Assembly (NCBI GenBank): GCA_020746835.1
Contig: JAGPNK010000004.1
Coordinates: 682,001-746,000 of the forward strand
Length of the DNA stretch: 64,000 bases
Reading direction: 5' to 3'
From: Stachybotrys elegans
Taxonomy: Eukaryota; Ascomycota; Sordariomycetes; Hypocreales; Stachybotryaceae
Shown here: in pieces, positions 1-11,691 of the stretch
Layout of the letters: the number at the start of each line of letters is the position of its first letter
Numbering within the stretch: position 1 is the stretch's first letter
Position numbers and translations under genes: made by a program
Notes under the pieces: model-generated
What the model was told of the DNA's origin: nothing
The model's database searches: none
Seen by the model: the letters and a program-made list of their open reading frames with translations, nothing else

Positions 1-1802
<1,802 letters not shown>

Positions 1803-2068
1803 TCATACAACATGTAACGATAGTAAGCAAGAGCCAAGCTCAATTGACTCATGTAAAGATTAGTGAGAACTTTTTTGCGTCATAACATGTCTGTTCCTTG
1901 CAGGCGATGCGGGCACTGCAGATACTACAGATAGATGTGGCCTGTGAATGCTATGAACCCTTGTACACGACGTTGTAATGATTGTCACAAATTCAGAAAG
2001 CCATGTGCAATATTAAAATGTTTTCATGTCCTTATTGATTTCTATATGTACATTCTACCACTGTCGCT

Positions 2069-3915
2069 CTATGCGCGGCACATTCGGCCATCGGCCGCAA
2101 CGTTCCAGGCATCGCTGCCAACACCCTTGAGGATGTAGAACATGGAGTCGCGGTCATACTTGCGCTTAATGTCGGAGAGACGCTGGTAGTTGGAGCCGAA
2201 GAACTCCTGCTGCCAGCGGGGCTGGTTGAAGTCGGCCTCGTTCATGTACGAGGCGCTGCCGGGGGTGACACTCTCAATGAGGGGCATGAACTCATCTGTC
2301 ATGCGCTTCTGGCCAGCCCTCATCGACTCCCAGTTGGTGTTGTCCCACATGGTGATGAGCTGGAGCTGGATGACGGCGTCGCGCCAGGCCGGGTGGGCGG
2401 CGTTGTCGGGGGTGCCAGCGGGCTTGGCGTACTTGGCGACACTGCCGACGGCGTAGACGCCGTTGGCGGCGAGGGTGTTGGCGGCGTCGAGGAACTTGGG
2501 GAGGTTATCGCCCTCGAGGGACTCGCGAGGGATCAGGCGGCCGCCGAACTGGTAGCGGGAGACCTCGTAGCGGCCCTTGGGGAGGGGTCCGAGGTAGCGC
2601 TCGTAGTGGTCGCGGTAGGAGAGCTGTGTGTATGTGACGGAGATGGTTTGGTTAATTGCGGCCATGGCGTCCATAAAGGGCTTGAGAACCTCATCCCTGA
2701 CGTAGTTCTCGGGGGCATCCCACACAGTGGTGGACATGAGCCAAAGCACCTGGGAAGTAATGGTGAACTGGATCATGGCGCCCTTGTCGGTCATGTAAGG
2801 GATCTGCTTGTAGAACTCGGCAACAGCGGCCTGGAACTTCTCAGGAGTCGTCAGAGGGCCGACCAGCTGGAAGGCCGCTCCGCCGACGCTGGCGGTAGGG
2901 TAAGCGCGGACGGTGAGGTCCAGGACGACGGCGTAGGTGCCGCCGCCGCCGCCGCTCAGAGCCCAGTAGAGGTCCTTGTTCTCGGTGGGCGAGGCGGTGA
3001 CGACGCGGCCATCAGCAGTGACGGCGCGGAAAGACAGAGTGTTGTCGGCGGCGAGGCCAAAGCTGGTGCTGAGGATGGAGTGGCCTCCGCCCTGGGTGAA
3101 TCCGCCGGCCAGACCAACGGTGGGGCATTCGCCAGAGACCACGGCAAGGCCCTTGGCGCTGGTAGCTTCGAGAAGCTCGTATCCGAGGACACCGGCTCCG
3201 ACCTTGACAGCAGGGCCGGTGTAGTCGGGGGTGGACCAGTCGAGGAAGCTGATGTCCTTGAGGTCCTGGGTCCAGATGGAGAGGGCTCCGGCGCCGGTGG
3301 AACGGCCGAGGAAGCTAAAAAGGGAAAAGGTGAGCGGGTTGGATGGCCAAGACTGGAGGGGGTGCCTACTCATGACCAGTGTTGCGGATGACGAGGCGGA
3401 TGTTGTTGGCCTTTGCGAACTTGAGCGTCTCGACGACGTCCTTGTCATTGCGGACCTTGACGGCGTAGCTGACGTAGTTGCCGAGGGTGCAGGGAATAGA
3501 GCGGTCCGTGAAGGGATCGCAGCTCTGGTTGGCGAAGCTTGGCTGCATGATGGAGGAAGACGACGGCAGGCTAGATGCATGGTTAGATACGCGATACTCG
3601 TCAATCGGATGAGGAAGGCGGGGACACATACTGCGTCAGGGGGTTCGTCCATGCATTGCGCAGAGCCAGGCAGGCATCCTCATCGTAGGTAGGGTCGTGG
3701 CAGGGAGAGCCGATGGGCTCCGAGGCGATGAGCCTGTTGCCGACTGTCTGGTTGAAGCGAGACCAGACCGAGGCCGAGGGCCAGCACGCATCTCCCGGCA
3801 TGCACTTGCAGTTATTGGCGGCCGGAGAAGAAGGGAGAGGATAAGGCGAGCACGTAGCCGTGACGGAGAAGCCACCCAGAAGGGTGGCAAGGCCGAGAAG
3901 AGATGTCAACTGCAT
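2069..3915 (-). CDS. Secreted BBE-like FAD-dependent oxidoreductase
   Basis: FAD-binding oxidoreductase of the berberine-bridge / 6-hydroxy-D-nicotine oxidase family; these oxidise sugars, alcohols or secondary metabolites with O2. Exons (minus strand) are 3632-3915, 3370-3537 and 2069-3314, giving 565 residues. The lengths sum to a multiple of three only with the acceptor at 3538, and intron 1 has a CTAAC branch. The N-terminus (MQLTSLLGLATLLGG) is a signal peptide, so secretion is likely. The PCMH domain contains RNTGHDFLGRSTGAG, whose His is the usual 8-alpha FAD attachment site. It also has SGECPTVGLAGG, whose Cys is the usual 6-S-cysteinyl site, so bicovalent FAD is expected. The C-terminal BBE segment is present (NYQRLSDIKRKYD). 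The third intron junction is well supported because it restores the conserved GHDFLGR. The substrate cannot be told from sequence. Confidence 0.87.
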
Positions 3916-4984
3916 GGTCGAAGGCTTGTCTTGATCGGAGAGCTGAGGCGCGCTGGCTAAGCATCCTAGGGAAGAGGCGGGCAGCGATGAATATTTATCC
4001 CTGGAGCCGGGCAGTCGGTCGTGGCCCGGCTTGTCCCGTTGCAGTGGAAATGGAGGCCGGACATGGATGAGTGTGTGTAAGTACAGTGCACCCGGGAGTT
4101 GGATAGGGATAGGGGCGAGACGGTAATTACAGATGGGTAGTTTCAGTCCTTTCCAAGATGCGGATACAATAATTGCAAGTTCATGTGGGACGGGGGGCGA
4201 AGCGACGGACGGTGGATGCAGGGAGCGATCCGGATCTACAGTCCCGTCTTGATCTGCGTGTTTTTAGGTTGGCATTGGGTCTGTTCTCAGCTAAATGCAT
4301 TATTCTTGTTGCAGATGAGCACAATAGAGGAAAAATCCTGTAAATCACTGCCGTGGACTGCTTCAACGACACGACATGTCCTCCTCGGCGCAACCACCCT
4401 TCATCTGCCTGCAAACCTTCTCCCTCGCCTCAATACCCCGAAAGGGTATGTGGCAACAGGAAAGCTACGTGCTCGGACCTCGCCCCAAAATCATGCCCTT
4501 CGCGAATGAGGAATCTGTTCCGTCCCACAGCTCTGCCGGGTCTAGTCCGCGAACACACCTTTTCCCCGAACCAAGCCCCTCCCCCTTCCCCGCCAAGCTA
4601 TTGGACGGGATTGTCGACGCACACGGTTAGTCAAGCTTCTCCTGGGTTCGTCCGGACGTTCCATGTGTGCTCAGCTCCATCTTTTGTGGCGTGAGCATCA
4701 GCGTCACCGTCGGTGCATGAATCAGTCCCCTTCACCGAAAATGAAGTACAGGATATGCTCCATTACTCGTCGAGCGCGCCGAGCTCAAATTCCAGCTGCT
4801 CCACCGATATCCCGCAATTATTATTCTAGCCTGTCAACCAGTCTCTCTAAGTTGGCCTCCGTCTGCCGTCTCCCTCTAAAACACCGTGGCGCCGGCCTCC
4901 CGAGCAGCCACTGAAGCCACCCACCTCATATCCCAACTGACTCGACTGTGCGACTAACAACCCTCCCGGCAGATCACGTCGTCC
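3916..4984. other. Intergenic, promoter side of the BBE-like gene
   Basis: Apart from the TATA-like box I see no gene. Several overlapping open frames of 75-113 codons on the plus strand between 4183 and 4914 lack recognisable domains and splice logic. The end nearest 4985 is the decayed 3' flank of the oxidoreductase relic. Confidence 0.5.
3990..4000 (-). promoter_or_regulatory. TATA-like box of the BBE-like oxidase
   Basis: Read on the minus strand the sequence is GGATAAATAT, about 80 bases upstream of the ATG at 3915. Position and composition fit a core promoter; no further support. Confidence 0.35.
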
Positions 4985-6084
4985 CGTACCTCGGTTCCTC
5001 AGAATATCATCCACCTTGACCACCTCTCCCGTCGCAATGGATCGGTTGGCCGCAATGCCCGTCAGCATCGATGCCTCCCCATCCACGTGGCTCGCAGCCC
5101 TCTTAAACTCGTCCGAGACTGGTCCTGCAACAGGACGGCATCCCCCCACCGTGGGCTCCCTGGCTCGCGCCAAGTTCCATGTCCGCGGCTTCTCGAATAG
5201 CGGGCGGAGCTGGATCGTTCGACGCTCCAGGGACCCTTCCAGGGACTGCTCGCCCCCCGAGTTCACGTAGCTGTTCTCCACCACCTCCATCTCGAGCCGT
5301 CCTCTCGTACCGTTGAAGCTCACCCGGAACCCTTCCCACGGCGCGTACGCTGTCAGCGCGTACGTGAGCACCGCGCCGTTGTGGTACCTCACGAGCACGC
5401 TCATCGTGTCCCCAATGCTGATGCCGTCCCCAAACACGCTTGTCTGCAGCCAAAGTTGACGAGGTCGAAGTGGTGCGTCGAATTGTGCACCAGCAGCCCG
5501 CCCGAGTTCCTCTTGTCGCGGTGCCACCGGCGGAAGTAGTCGGCGCCGTGGGACGTGTTGAGCATCCACTCGAAGTGCACACTCGTCACGCGGCCGATGG
5601 CGCCCGACTGGATCAGCTCAAAGATCTTGGTGTTGTGAGGGGCATAGCGATAGTTGAAGGTGACGCGGAGATTGTGCTTGGTCCGTTCCACCGCCGACAG
5701 GATGTCAAGGCATCTCGGGGCGCCGACCCGACCTGGGATGCCACTCTTCGCATAACTCTTACGTATGTGGCCGACAAGCCCCGCTAGTATTGGAAGCTCG
5801 GCTCTAGCAGTCTGTAGTGCTCTCGAGATTAACGTCGGTATCATGTGCGCCTGCATGCCTCTCTTTGCGCCTCTACTCTGGCAGAGCACTTTCGCCAACT
5901 GGGCCACGTACATCCGCTCCATAGGCAATAGGCTGCTCCGGACCAACCCTCCCACCAGCGGCGCCAGCGGCAGTGGCGTCTCTGAGAATCCGAACGCGGA
6001 TCTTTCTGAGTCACCTTGTGCACAAGGGCGGACCGTATATGGAGCTGGGGGAGATGGTCCCTGGCTCCCAGCCGTGGAGCGCAC
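4985..6084 (-). pseudogene. Broken Gfo/Idh/MocA-family oxidoreductase
   Basis: Remnant of an NAD(P)-dependent Gfo/Idh/MocA dehydrogenase. The best conserved stretch, about 5440-5740, reads [15 protein letters not shown], then [13 protein letters not shown] and HHFDLVNF, which is the central substrate and dimerisation region. At about 5450 the frame shifts (one base short of NFW). In the new frame it goes straight to [18 protein letters not shown], so roughly 80 residues usually found between these motifs are missing. The 3' part still shows ASHVDGEASMLTGIAANRS and VVKVDDIL, ending near 4990. Upstream of 5740 no credible Rossmann GxGxxG domain is left, although the frame stays open to 6084. 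Loss of the NAD domain, an internal deletion and a frameshift together argue for a pseudogene. A mis-assembly is possible but would have to explain three defects. Confidence 0.72.
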
Positions 6085-7498
6085 AAGGAAAGGAGTGGTT
6101 TAACAAGACAAATACTATACTTACATTGGGTGAGGAAGGGGTGTGTAAACTCACCTGTAGTCTAAAGTACGATATACGCCATGCATTACTTCATAAAATA
6201 ATTGCTTTCCTACTTCCATGAGCAGATGTTCGTGTCATACCTCAGCCAACGAAGTAGTGGTGCTGAGATTGGCAACAAGGAGCCATTGTCAACGCACTCA
6301 TCGTCTGCACCATTAAAGGGGGACAAGGCTGTGGATCGGAGGCCGGGTCTAGAAATGGGAGCAGCAGAATGCACAATGGTATTGACATGCATTGATACTC
6401 CCAAAGGACTTCAGTCGCCATCCCTCGGTTAAGCTACCATCTGAACAAAAAGGTCGATTCGCCAGAAGACGTGTATGGGGGCGCAGTTGCGTGGTGTGAT
6501 TGCCTCCGGTGACCGAGCCCAGGGCACATAAGGGCTCCCGAGGACTCCTTGAGTACCATTTCAAGCACATACATCCGTCCACCCAGGTACAAATTACAGC
6601 CCGCAGCGCGGGAACTTGGGAAGGTTGTGGAGGTGGGCTGTCACGGAGTATGTACATGGTTTATTTCTATATTTACTTTAGCACCCTTGGTATCTCTGCT
6701 CTGATATCGGAGCATGTCAGTCAAATCGGGCTATCAAAGATGAGCGAAAAGGATATTGGCAAATGCATCATGGGGGAGAGCTCTTCTGCGCTTGACCGCA
6801 TCCATGGCATGCATGAATCCGCCTTCGACCATATGGGCAAGCTCGTCCGCACCAGTTGACTTTGTCCCATGCAATCTCCGCACTCTGGACTCGGGGACCG
6901 CAGCAGGTGAGCACAATGGTGATGTTGCCCAATAATTGCCAAAAGCTGCAGCAATATATAAATACCCTATACTAATTCAAGACGATGCTAATAGGACGCT
7001 GGTTAAAGGGCCTTGAAGAGGCAACAGGGAGACCAGCATAAATACATTGGAACAGACATAACGACGTCGTTCTGCCTGTTCTTTCTTTCTTTTTCTTTTT
7101 CTGGTCACTACAGGACAGCAAGAACAGGCGTCTGTCCACTCGTTTTGAGTGTAGCGCTGAGGCAGATCCGATTAGCTTCATTTTCCATGCAACCACCATC
7201 GTGCTCACATAGCATCTACCTGACATACATCACACGGTAAATCACACGGTACCTATCACATGGGGCATAGCGCCGGCCTGTGAAAGGCTAAGCATGTAAC
7301 TATTGACTATAATGCATATTCGCAAGATACATACTAGCCCCTTTTCAATGCCCTCCTATCTCCTCTCCTTTCTCCTTCTTATAGATTATATCCAGCAGAG
7401 CTCTATTTGAGTATCGAGGATACTACTGTAGCTAGTCACTCGTGGAGAACACATGGCTCCCGAGTCTCCGCTGCCAAAGAATATCAATCTAGCTTTAA
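6085..7498. other. Intergenic, nothing recognised
   Basis: No reading frame longer than about 119 codons and none with a domain, signal peptide or splice pattern I recognise. Composition is less GC-rich than the genes on either side. Confidence 0.5.
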
Positions 7499-8065
7499 CT
7501 AGATTCGCAGAATGACACCACAGCCAAATCTGCTAGAATACTGCTCGGCTGACCATCTGTGGAGATCTTTGTAACCACTAAGAGAAAGTAGGAAGTCAGT
7601 AAATTAAAAGAGGACCACGGGGCTCAGCATGAGAGTTGTACTTACTCGTAGCCGATAGAGCCGTCGGCGACGCTGACATCGGATAAGAACATGCCGTTCT
7701 CCCAGAAGCACTGAGGATTGCCAACGATGGGCGCCTGGGCGGCAACGCGGCTGCAATAATAGTAACCGTGCTCGTCGTTGCGAGGGGTAGTGATGATATG
7801 AACGCGATACCTCCGAAGACCCGCCTCACCCCAGTTCGAAACCCATCTGGCTTCCAATTGGCAAGCTTGAGCCTGCATCTCAGGTGCTGGTGACGGCAAC
7901 GCATCAGGATCCAATCAGGAAATTTCCATGCCTCCATCAAGAGGAAAGTAATAGTTTGGAAGGCTTACCTTCAATGGCTTCGGTAGTCTCAGCCGTGGGC
8001 GCAGCCGAAGTGGTGGCCAGAAGAGAGAAGGCAAGGAAAGCCTGGCTAAGGTTGTTGAACTTCAT
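7499..8065 (-). CDS. Small secreted cysteine-containing protein
   Basis: Three-exon gene found by splicing; no single frame shows it. Exons are 7969-8065, 7646-7886 and 7499-7577 (97+241+79 = 417 bases, 138 residues). Introns start GTAAGC and GTAAGT and end CAG and TAG, and all phases match. The start MKFNNLSQAFLAFSLL followed by ATTSAAP is a classical signal peptide with a likely cleavage after the Ala run. The mature part has four cysteines (ACQL, YYCS, PQCF, FGCG), enough for two disulfides, and is rich in Tyr, Trp and Arg. The C-terminus is SRFGCGVILRI. Size, secretion signal and even Cys count fit the broad class of fungal small secreted proteins, some of which act as effectors or antimicrobials. 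I do not recognise a named family, so no function is assigned. A TATA-like box sits about 100 bases upstream. Confidence 0.75.
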
Positions 8066-8163
8066 TTTGGTTGGAGGCGTGGTGAGAGACTGGCTGAGAT
8101 GTGCAGACGAGGTTGGCTGTGGTTGAAGATTCCAGTTGCATTTATCACGGGGGCAGTCGTCGA

Positions 8164-8170
8164 CTTTATA
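8164..8170 (-). promoter_or_regulatory. TATA-like box of the small secreted protein gene
   Basis: TATAAAG on the minus strand, 99 bases upstream of the ATG at 8065, within the preferred fungal distance. Supports this short gene being transcribed. Confidence 0.45.
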
Positions 8171-9017
8171 CCTGGAGATGGTTGTCGACCTTGATGCTCT
8201 TCAGGCTGCGAACCTGCGAGCTCCCTCATGCTCAACACTTTGGAACCATGAGGCGAATGCCTGAATAGAACGGAGCTCCGAGGTGCTTCTCCGCATTATG
8301 CTGTTGCTCAGTAAGAACTCAGCAAGAACCTCTGGTTTGGCTAAAGCGGTACCATACTAGAACCACATTCTAGGGTTGTTCATTTCACAGGGTGTGTGTC
8401 AAGAGAATCAGGTCTCTGACTCAAGTGCACCCAATCCTTGAGCGTGCAAGCATGTTGCTTATTCATTAGGCACTCTTAGCAATGCCGCCCAAGGGACTGC
8501 ATCCCCTGTGAGATGAATAACTACAGAATAGAGTTCCAATATGTTCTGTTTGAGGTAACGAGAGGGTCTTGCTGCGCAAAAACCCCCCAAGGTTCCGTTT
8601 TAGGCAGGCAAGAAGTTCTTACTGAGCAACAACATAGTGTGGAGAAGCGGCCCGTATTGACTAACACGTAACCCCATGCGCGCTTGCTCAGTGGTCTGCA
8701 ATTGATTTAGATGGTGCAGGATTACCATGTTTGCGTCTCCTAACCCGTGGTAGAGAGACAATGCCCTGTATCTAGGAATGGAGATAATATAGGATTTCTC
8801 GCGTATTGCTGTCCCTATTTAACAAAGACAGGTAGTTTGATGTGAAACGGTGTGTCTAGACTCGAGCCTGTATCCGCTAGTATCTGCACCATGGTCCTGT
8901 CGCTCCGCTGATCTGCTAGCGTCCCAACGTGCTGCTGCTTCATTACCAAGGATCTGCAATACGAGGTCGAGCACAAGCTATTCTTAGACCAGAAGCTGCA
9001 ATGGTTGTATTACTCTT
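8171..9017. other. Intergenic, nothing recognised
   Basis: No supported gene. It may contain unrecognisable remains of the C-terminal half of the adjacent glycosyltransferase relic, since that relic reads into this stretch on the minus strand. Confidence 0.4.
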
Positions 9018-9386
9018 TATGTTTGTACAAGAGGCGGTGTAGCAGCCATCGACACGAGCGTGTCCGCCACGAATGGACGACCAAGCACCTGATCTGAACC
9101 GTGGCTCTTATAAGTCGCCCACCAGAAGCCTGCCAGTCTAAAACAGAGGAATCGTCTCAGTCTGCTAATCTTGTCACTTAATAGAGAGCTTGCTATTGTG
9201 AGACTTTAACTGAGAATCAAGGCGAACTCGGAAAGGCTCCCACCCACATCATAAAGGTCAAAATAACATTCTTTAACCCCAGTCCAATGGTCTGGGTGGG
9301 AAGCAATTCGCACCCAGAATCCTTCCTCCTCTAGACTCTGGGCAATGCTGATGAAAATGTCGAAGTCTCCACGGGGCTGCCCAGTG
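9018..9386 (-). pseudogene. Relic of a GT28/sterol-glucosyltransferase-type glycosyltransferase (N-terminal domain)
   Basis: On the minus strand one frame reads GQPRGDFDIFISIAQSLEEE, then GFWVRIASHPDHW and YDVGGSLSEF. This follows the family 28 N-terminal pattern (GSRGDVQPF..ALG..L...GH.VRIATH..F, then the P.GGDP.EL segment). After one in-frame TAA at 9206-9208 the same frame continues with a helical stretch and GRPFVADTLVS. That corresponds to the family's PFVADAIIANPP segment at about the expected distance. Beyond about 9018 the match is lost. Fungal members transfer glucose to sterols or triterpenoids. The stop, the substituted motif residues and the missing C-terminal nucleotide-sugar domain make it a pseudogene. 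Identification rests on motif spacing read by eye. Confidence 0.6.
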
Positions 9387-9487
9387 CTAACAACAGAACA
9401 TCCTCTCCAGAAAGTAAATTAATAATGTGAGAGGGGAAGCTAATATACCTCGTCACCTTTCCTCGAACACGGCAACTTTGCTGCAGT

Positions 9488-9667
9488 TCATACTCGTGGC
9501 TGCTCGGCTACCCTGTGCGCCTGATAATGGCCTCGTTGTTGTTTCTTTCTACTGTTTACGACTGTATTGGTTGCCGGGGCACTAGGCACCACCTCTACTG
9601 TTTATTTGCTCTCAACTGCTTACACCCTACACTGCACACTCTTTTCCTCATCATACTCGTGGCTGCT
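9488..9667. repeat. 17-bp direct repeat, 163 bp apart
   Basis: The sequence TCATACTCGTGGCTGCT occurs at 9488-9504 and again at 9651-9667. The second copy abuts the stop codon of the cyclase relic. The interval between copies also repeats CTACTGTTTA. Either a local duplication or the footprint of an inserted and excised sequence. Confidence 0.7.
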
Positions 9668-10540
9668 TTAAAGAAACCTTTCTAGAGCTGCAGGTGGAAC
9701 ATGATCATAGTAAAAGGGGTAACCAAGATACACCGCATTTTGAAACCCCTGCCGACATAATTCTTGGATGGCCACGATGACCATTGAGCTTCTTGTTGTG
9801 TCTTCACACTTTGGTTGGAAGCAAAACATGTTATACCAGCGACTACAGGCTGATATGTGGGCTGACGATAGAAGAGCAGTGTGCTCAGAACCATGCGGTT
9901 TATTCTGCGGTACTTGCTCCACGTCCAAGCACGTCATCTCGATGTAAGAGAGTAAGCTCTCTAACCAATGCGAATTATGGTTGGTATCGAAAGCGACCCA
10001 TCCGCCGTCTTGATTCTGCATGCTTAGAATCCAGTATACTCTTATGAAAGCTGAGTTCTGGGTGATGAGCATCATGATAATAACCAAGGTATCATCAACG
10101 TCAGGATACCAAGTATTGTGATTCTCAAAGCTCCATGCGCCAGGTTCTTGGTCGGAACTATAAATGCGACAATACCCATAGGGCTCGGAGACCTGTCGAT
10201 CTCGAACCCACTGCGCCGCCTTGGCCGTGCGGCTGTCCTACTATCCGAGACCAGCATCGCAGAGAGCTTTTACCATTAAGGCAGTATCCCAGCATGTAGA
10301 TAATTCTGTCTGCAGCCATTTACCGTGTCTATCCATAATAGCGATATTTTCAATCGCTTTGAGGCCGCGTTATACCACATCCCTTTGCAACAGAAAATTC
10401 TCAAGATGCAGTGCCTAGATGCTAAAGCAGATAGGTGGTGAAACACCAGCCCAGTCTCCGAACTCCTCTTGGTGTTCTAGAAGCCAGTCAATGCAATGGC
10501 GTATTGTTGAACCATACGGAGTAGGGTGCCTCTGATTGTG
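9668..10540 (-). pseudogene. Squalene-hopene-cyclase-like triterpene cyclase relic
   Basis: On the minus strand, from about 10510 downward, one frame reads CIDWLLEHQEEFGDWAGV, ALHLENF, WLQTELSTCWDTALMVKALC, EPGAWSFENHNTWYPDVDDT and MQNQDGGWVAFD. These are the QW-type repeats and DXDD acid motif (DVDD, 10091-10105) of class II squalene-hopene cyclases. The frame is interrupted at 10415-10417 (TAG), 10370-10372 (TAA) and 10238-10243 (TAG TAG). Several of these fit CAG or CAA turned to stop by C-to-T change. After the DGGW motif about 130 residues are missing. The frame then reaches a C-terminal GFQNAVYLGYPFYYDHV and ends ALERFL-stop at 9668. In fungi such enzymes make hopane-type triterpenes. 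Family identification is strong; the gene is clearly dead. Confidence 0.8.
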
Positions 10541-11691
10541 TGTATTGTCCTGCATTTTCTGTCTAGGCTTGTGCCTGCCCCTTCATTTTGGGACCGATAA
10601 TTAGTTTTAGACTAGTCACATGATATGCATTTAAGCATCCCGCACTTCCTTTTGGCACTCTGCCGCTCGTATTCGGTTCCAGGCCTTATCAGACCTATCG
10701 CGACTTCCTGCATTGAACCGCTGTGCGGTTTCATATCATTTGCATCACTTCGCGCAGGCCTGTTTGGAAGATGGGCGAGACGACCAGACCAAGGACTGGC
10801 CATGAGCCCGACTATTCACTGCTAACATGCTATATAGTACCCAACATCTGCCGCATAACGCTGCTTGTGGCCGCCCGCGCTGTGACAACAGCCCAGGTCT
10901 GTCGCCACCGCGCTTGGCAACATAGTCAGGAAGTCCACCGCCATTCTTCGGGGTTCCAAGGGCAGCTCCAAAATCCACAGCGCGTCAACGAATATAGTCA
11001 TAATGACACTCCATCGTAACCAGGACCTCCAGCGCATACTAAGCTCAATCTTCAACGAGCTGTCAAAGGCCGTTCTTCCTACCCATAGTCCAGCGTCTTG
11101 CTCTGGATAACGTGAGCGATTCGGACAAGATCTCGTCAGAAGCGCTTATCTTATCTAAAGCTGCCTAGCTCCTGCTATTTTCGCCTACTAAGTGGCCCCC
11201 AGATATCGCGATTTCCATCTCCTCCTGCCCTTAGGCAGACCCCCAATGGCATTGAGTGTTCTGCCTAGGAGGACATACACCGGGCGGTTATGCTGGTAGT
11301 CCAGGCAATCAACAGGTGCCAGAACAGATATCCTCTGGTAGGGAAGAGAATTAGCGTGCCCAATGTAAAATGGAGGCGGCAATTCAGTGACAGGCGTGCG
11401 TGTAGAAGAAAAAGAAAAAAGGAAAGATAAAAAATTAAAAAAAACGCCATTTAGTAGTCCGCTATTCCTTTAACCGAAATTGAATAAAGTCCCAATTGCT
11501 TTATCAAGATACTCCGTCGAATGGAAATCATTATCGTAATCACGGTCATACCTCATCGCCCCCCCCCCCCCCCAAAAAGTGGTGTAGGGTAGGCTGCTAC
11601 AACGCGACGTGGAAATTTGATCTGAAACTCTTGAAAGCATCAATCACGCCATCATCCAACCACCACGCTCGCAATCGCACCCTCACCAACC
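10541..11691. other. Degenerate flank upstream of the cyclase relic
   Basis: No intact gene. On the minus strand about 10860-11060 a short frame reads ALEVLVTMECHYDYI, stop, RAVDFGAALGTPKNGGGLP and DYVAKRGGDRP. This has protein-like composition and one stop, but I cannot assign it to a family or be sure it belongs to the cyclase. A C15 homopolymer lies at 11559-11573 in the upstream region of the ABC transporter. Confidence 0.35.
11559..11573. repeat. C15 homopolymer
   Basis: Fifteen consecutive C, about 120 bases upstream of the ABC transporter start. Length is likely to vary or be misread in sequencing. Confidence 0.9.

Noticed and set aside
2393..3391. Plus-strand 332-codon open frame
   Set aside because: Antisense of the third exon of the BBE-like oxidase; Gly/Val/Glu-rich composition typical of the complement of GC-rich coding sequence.
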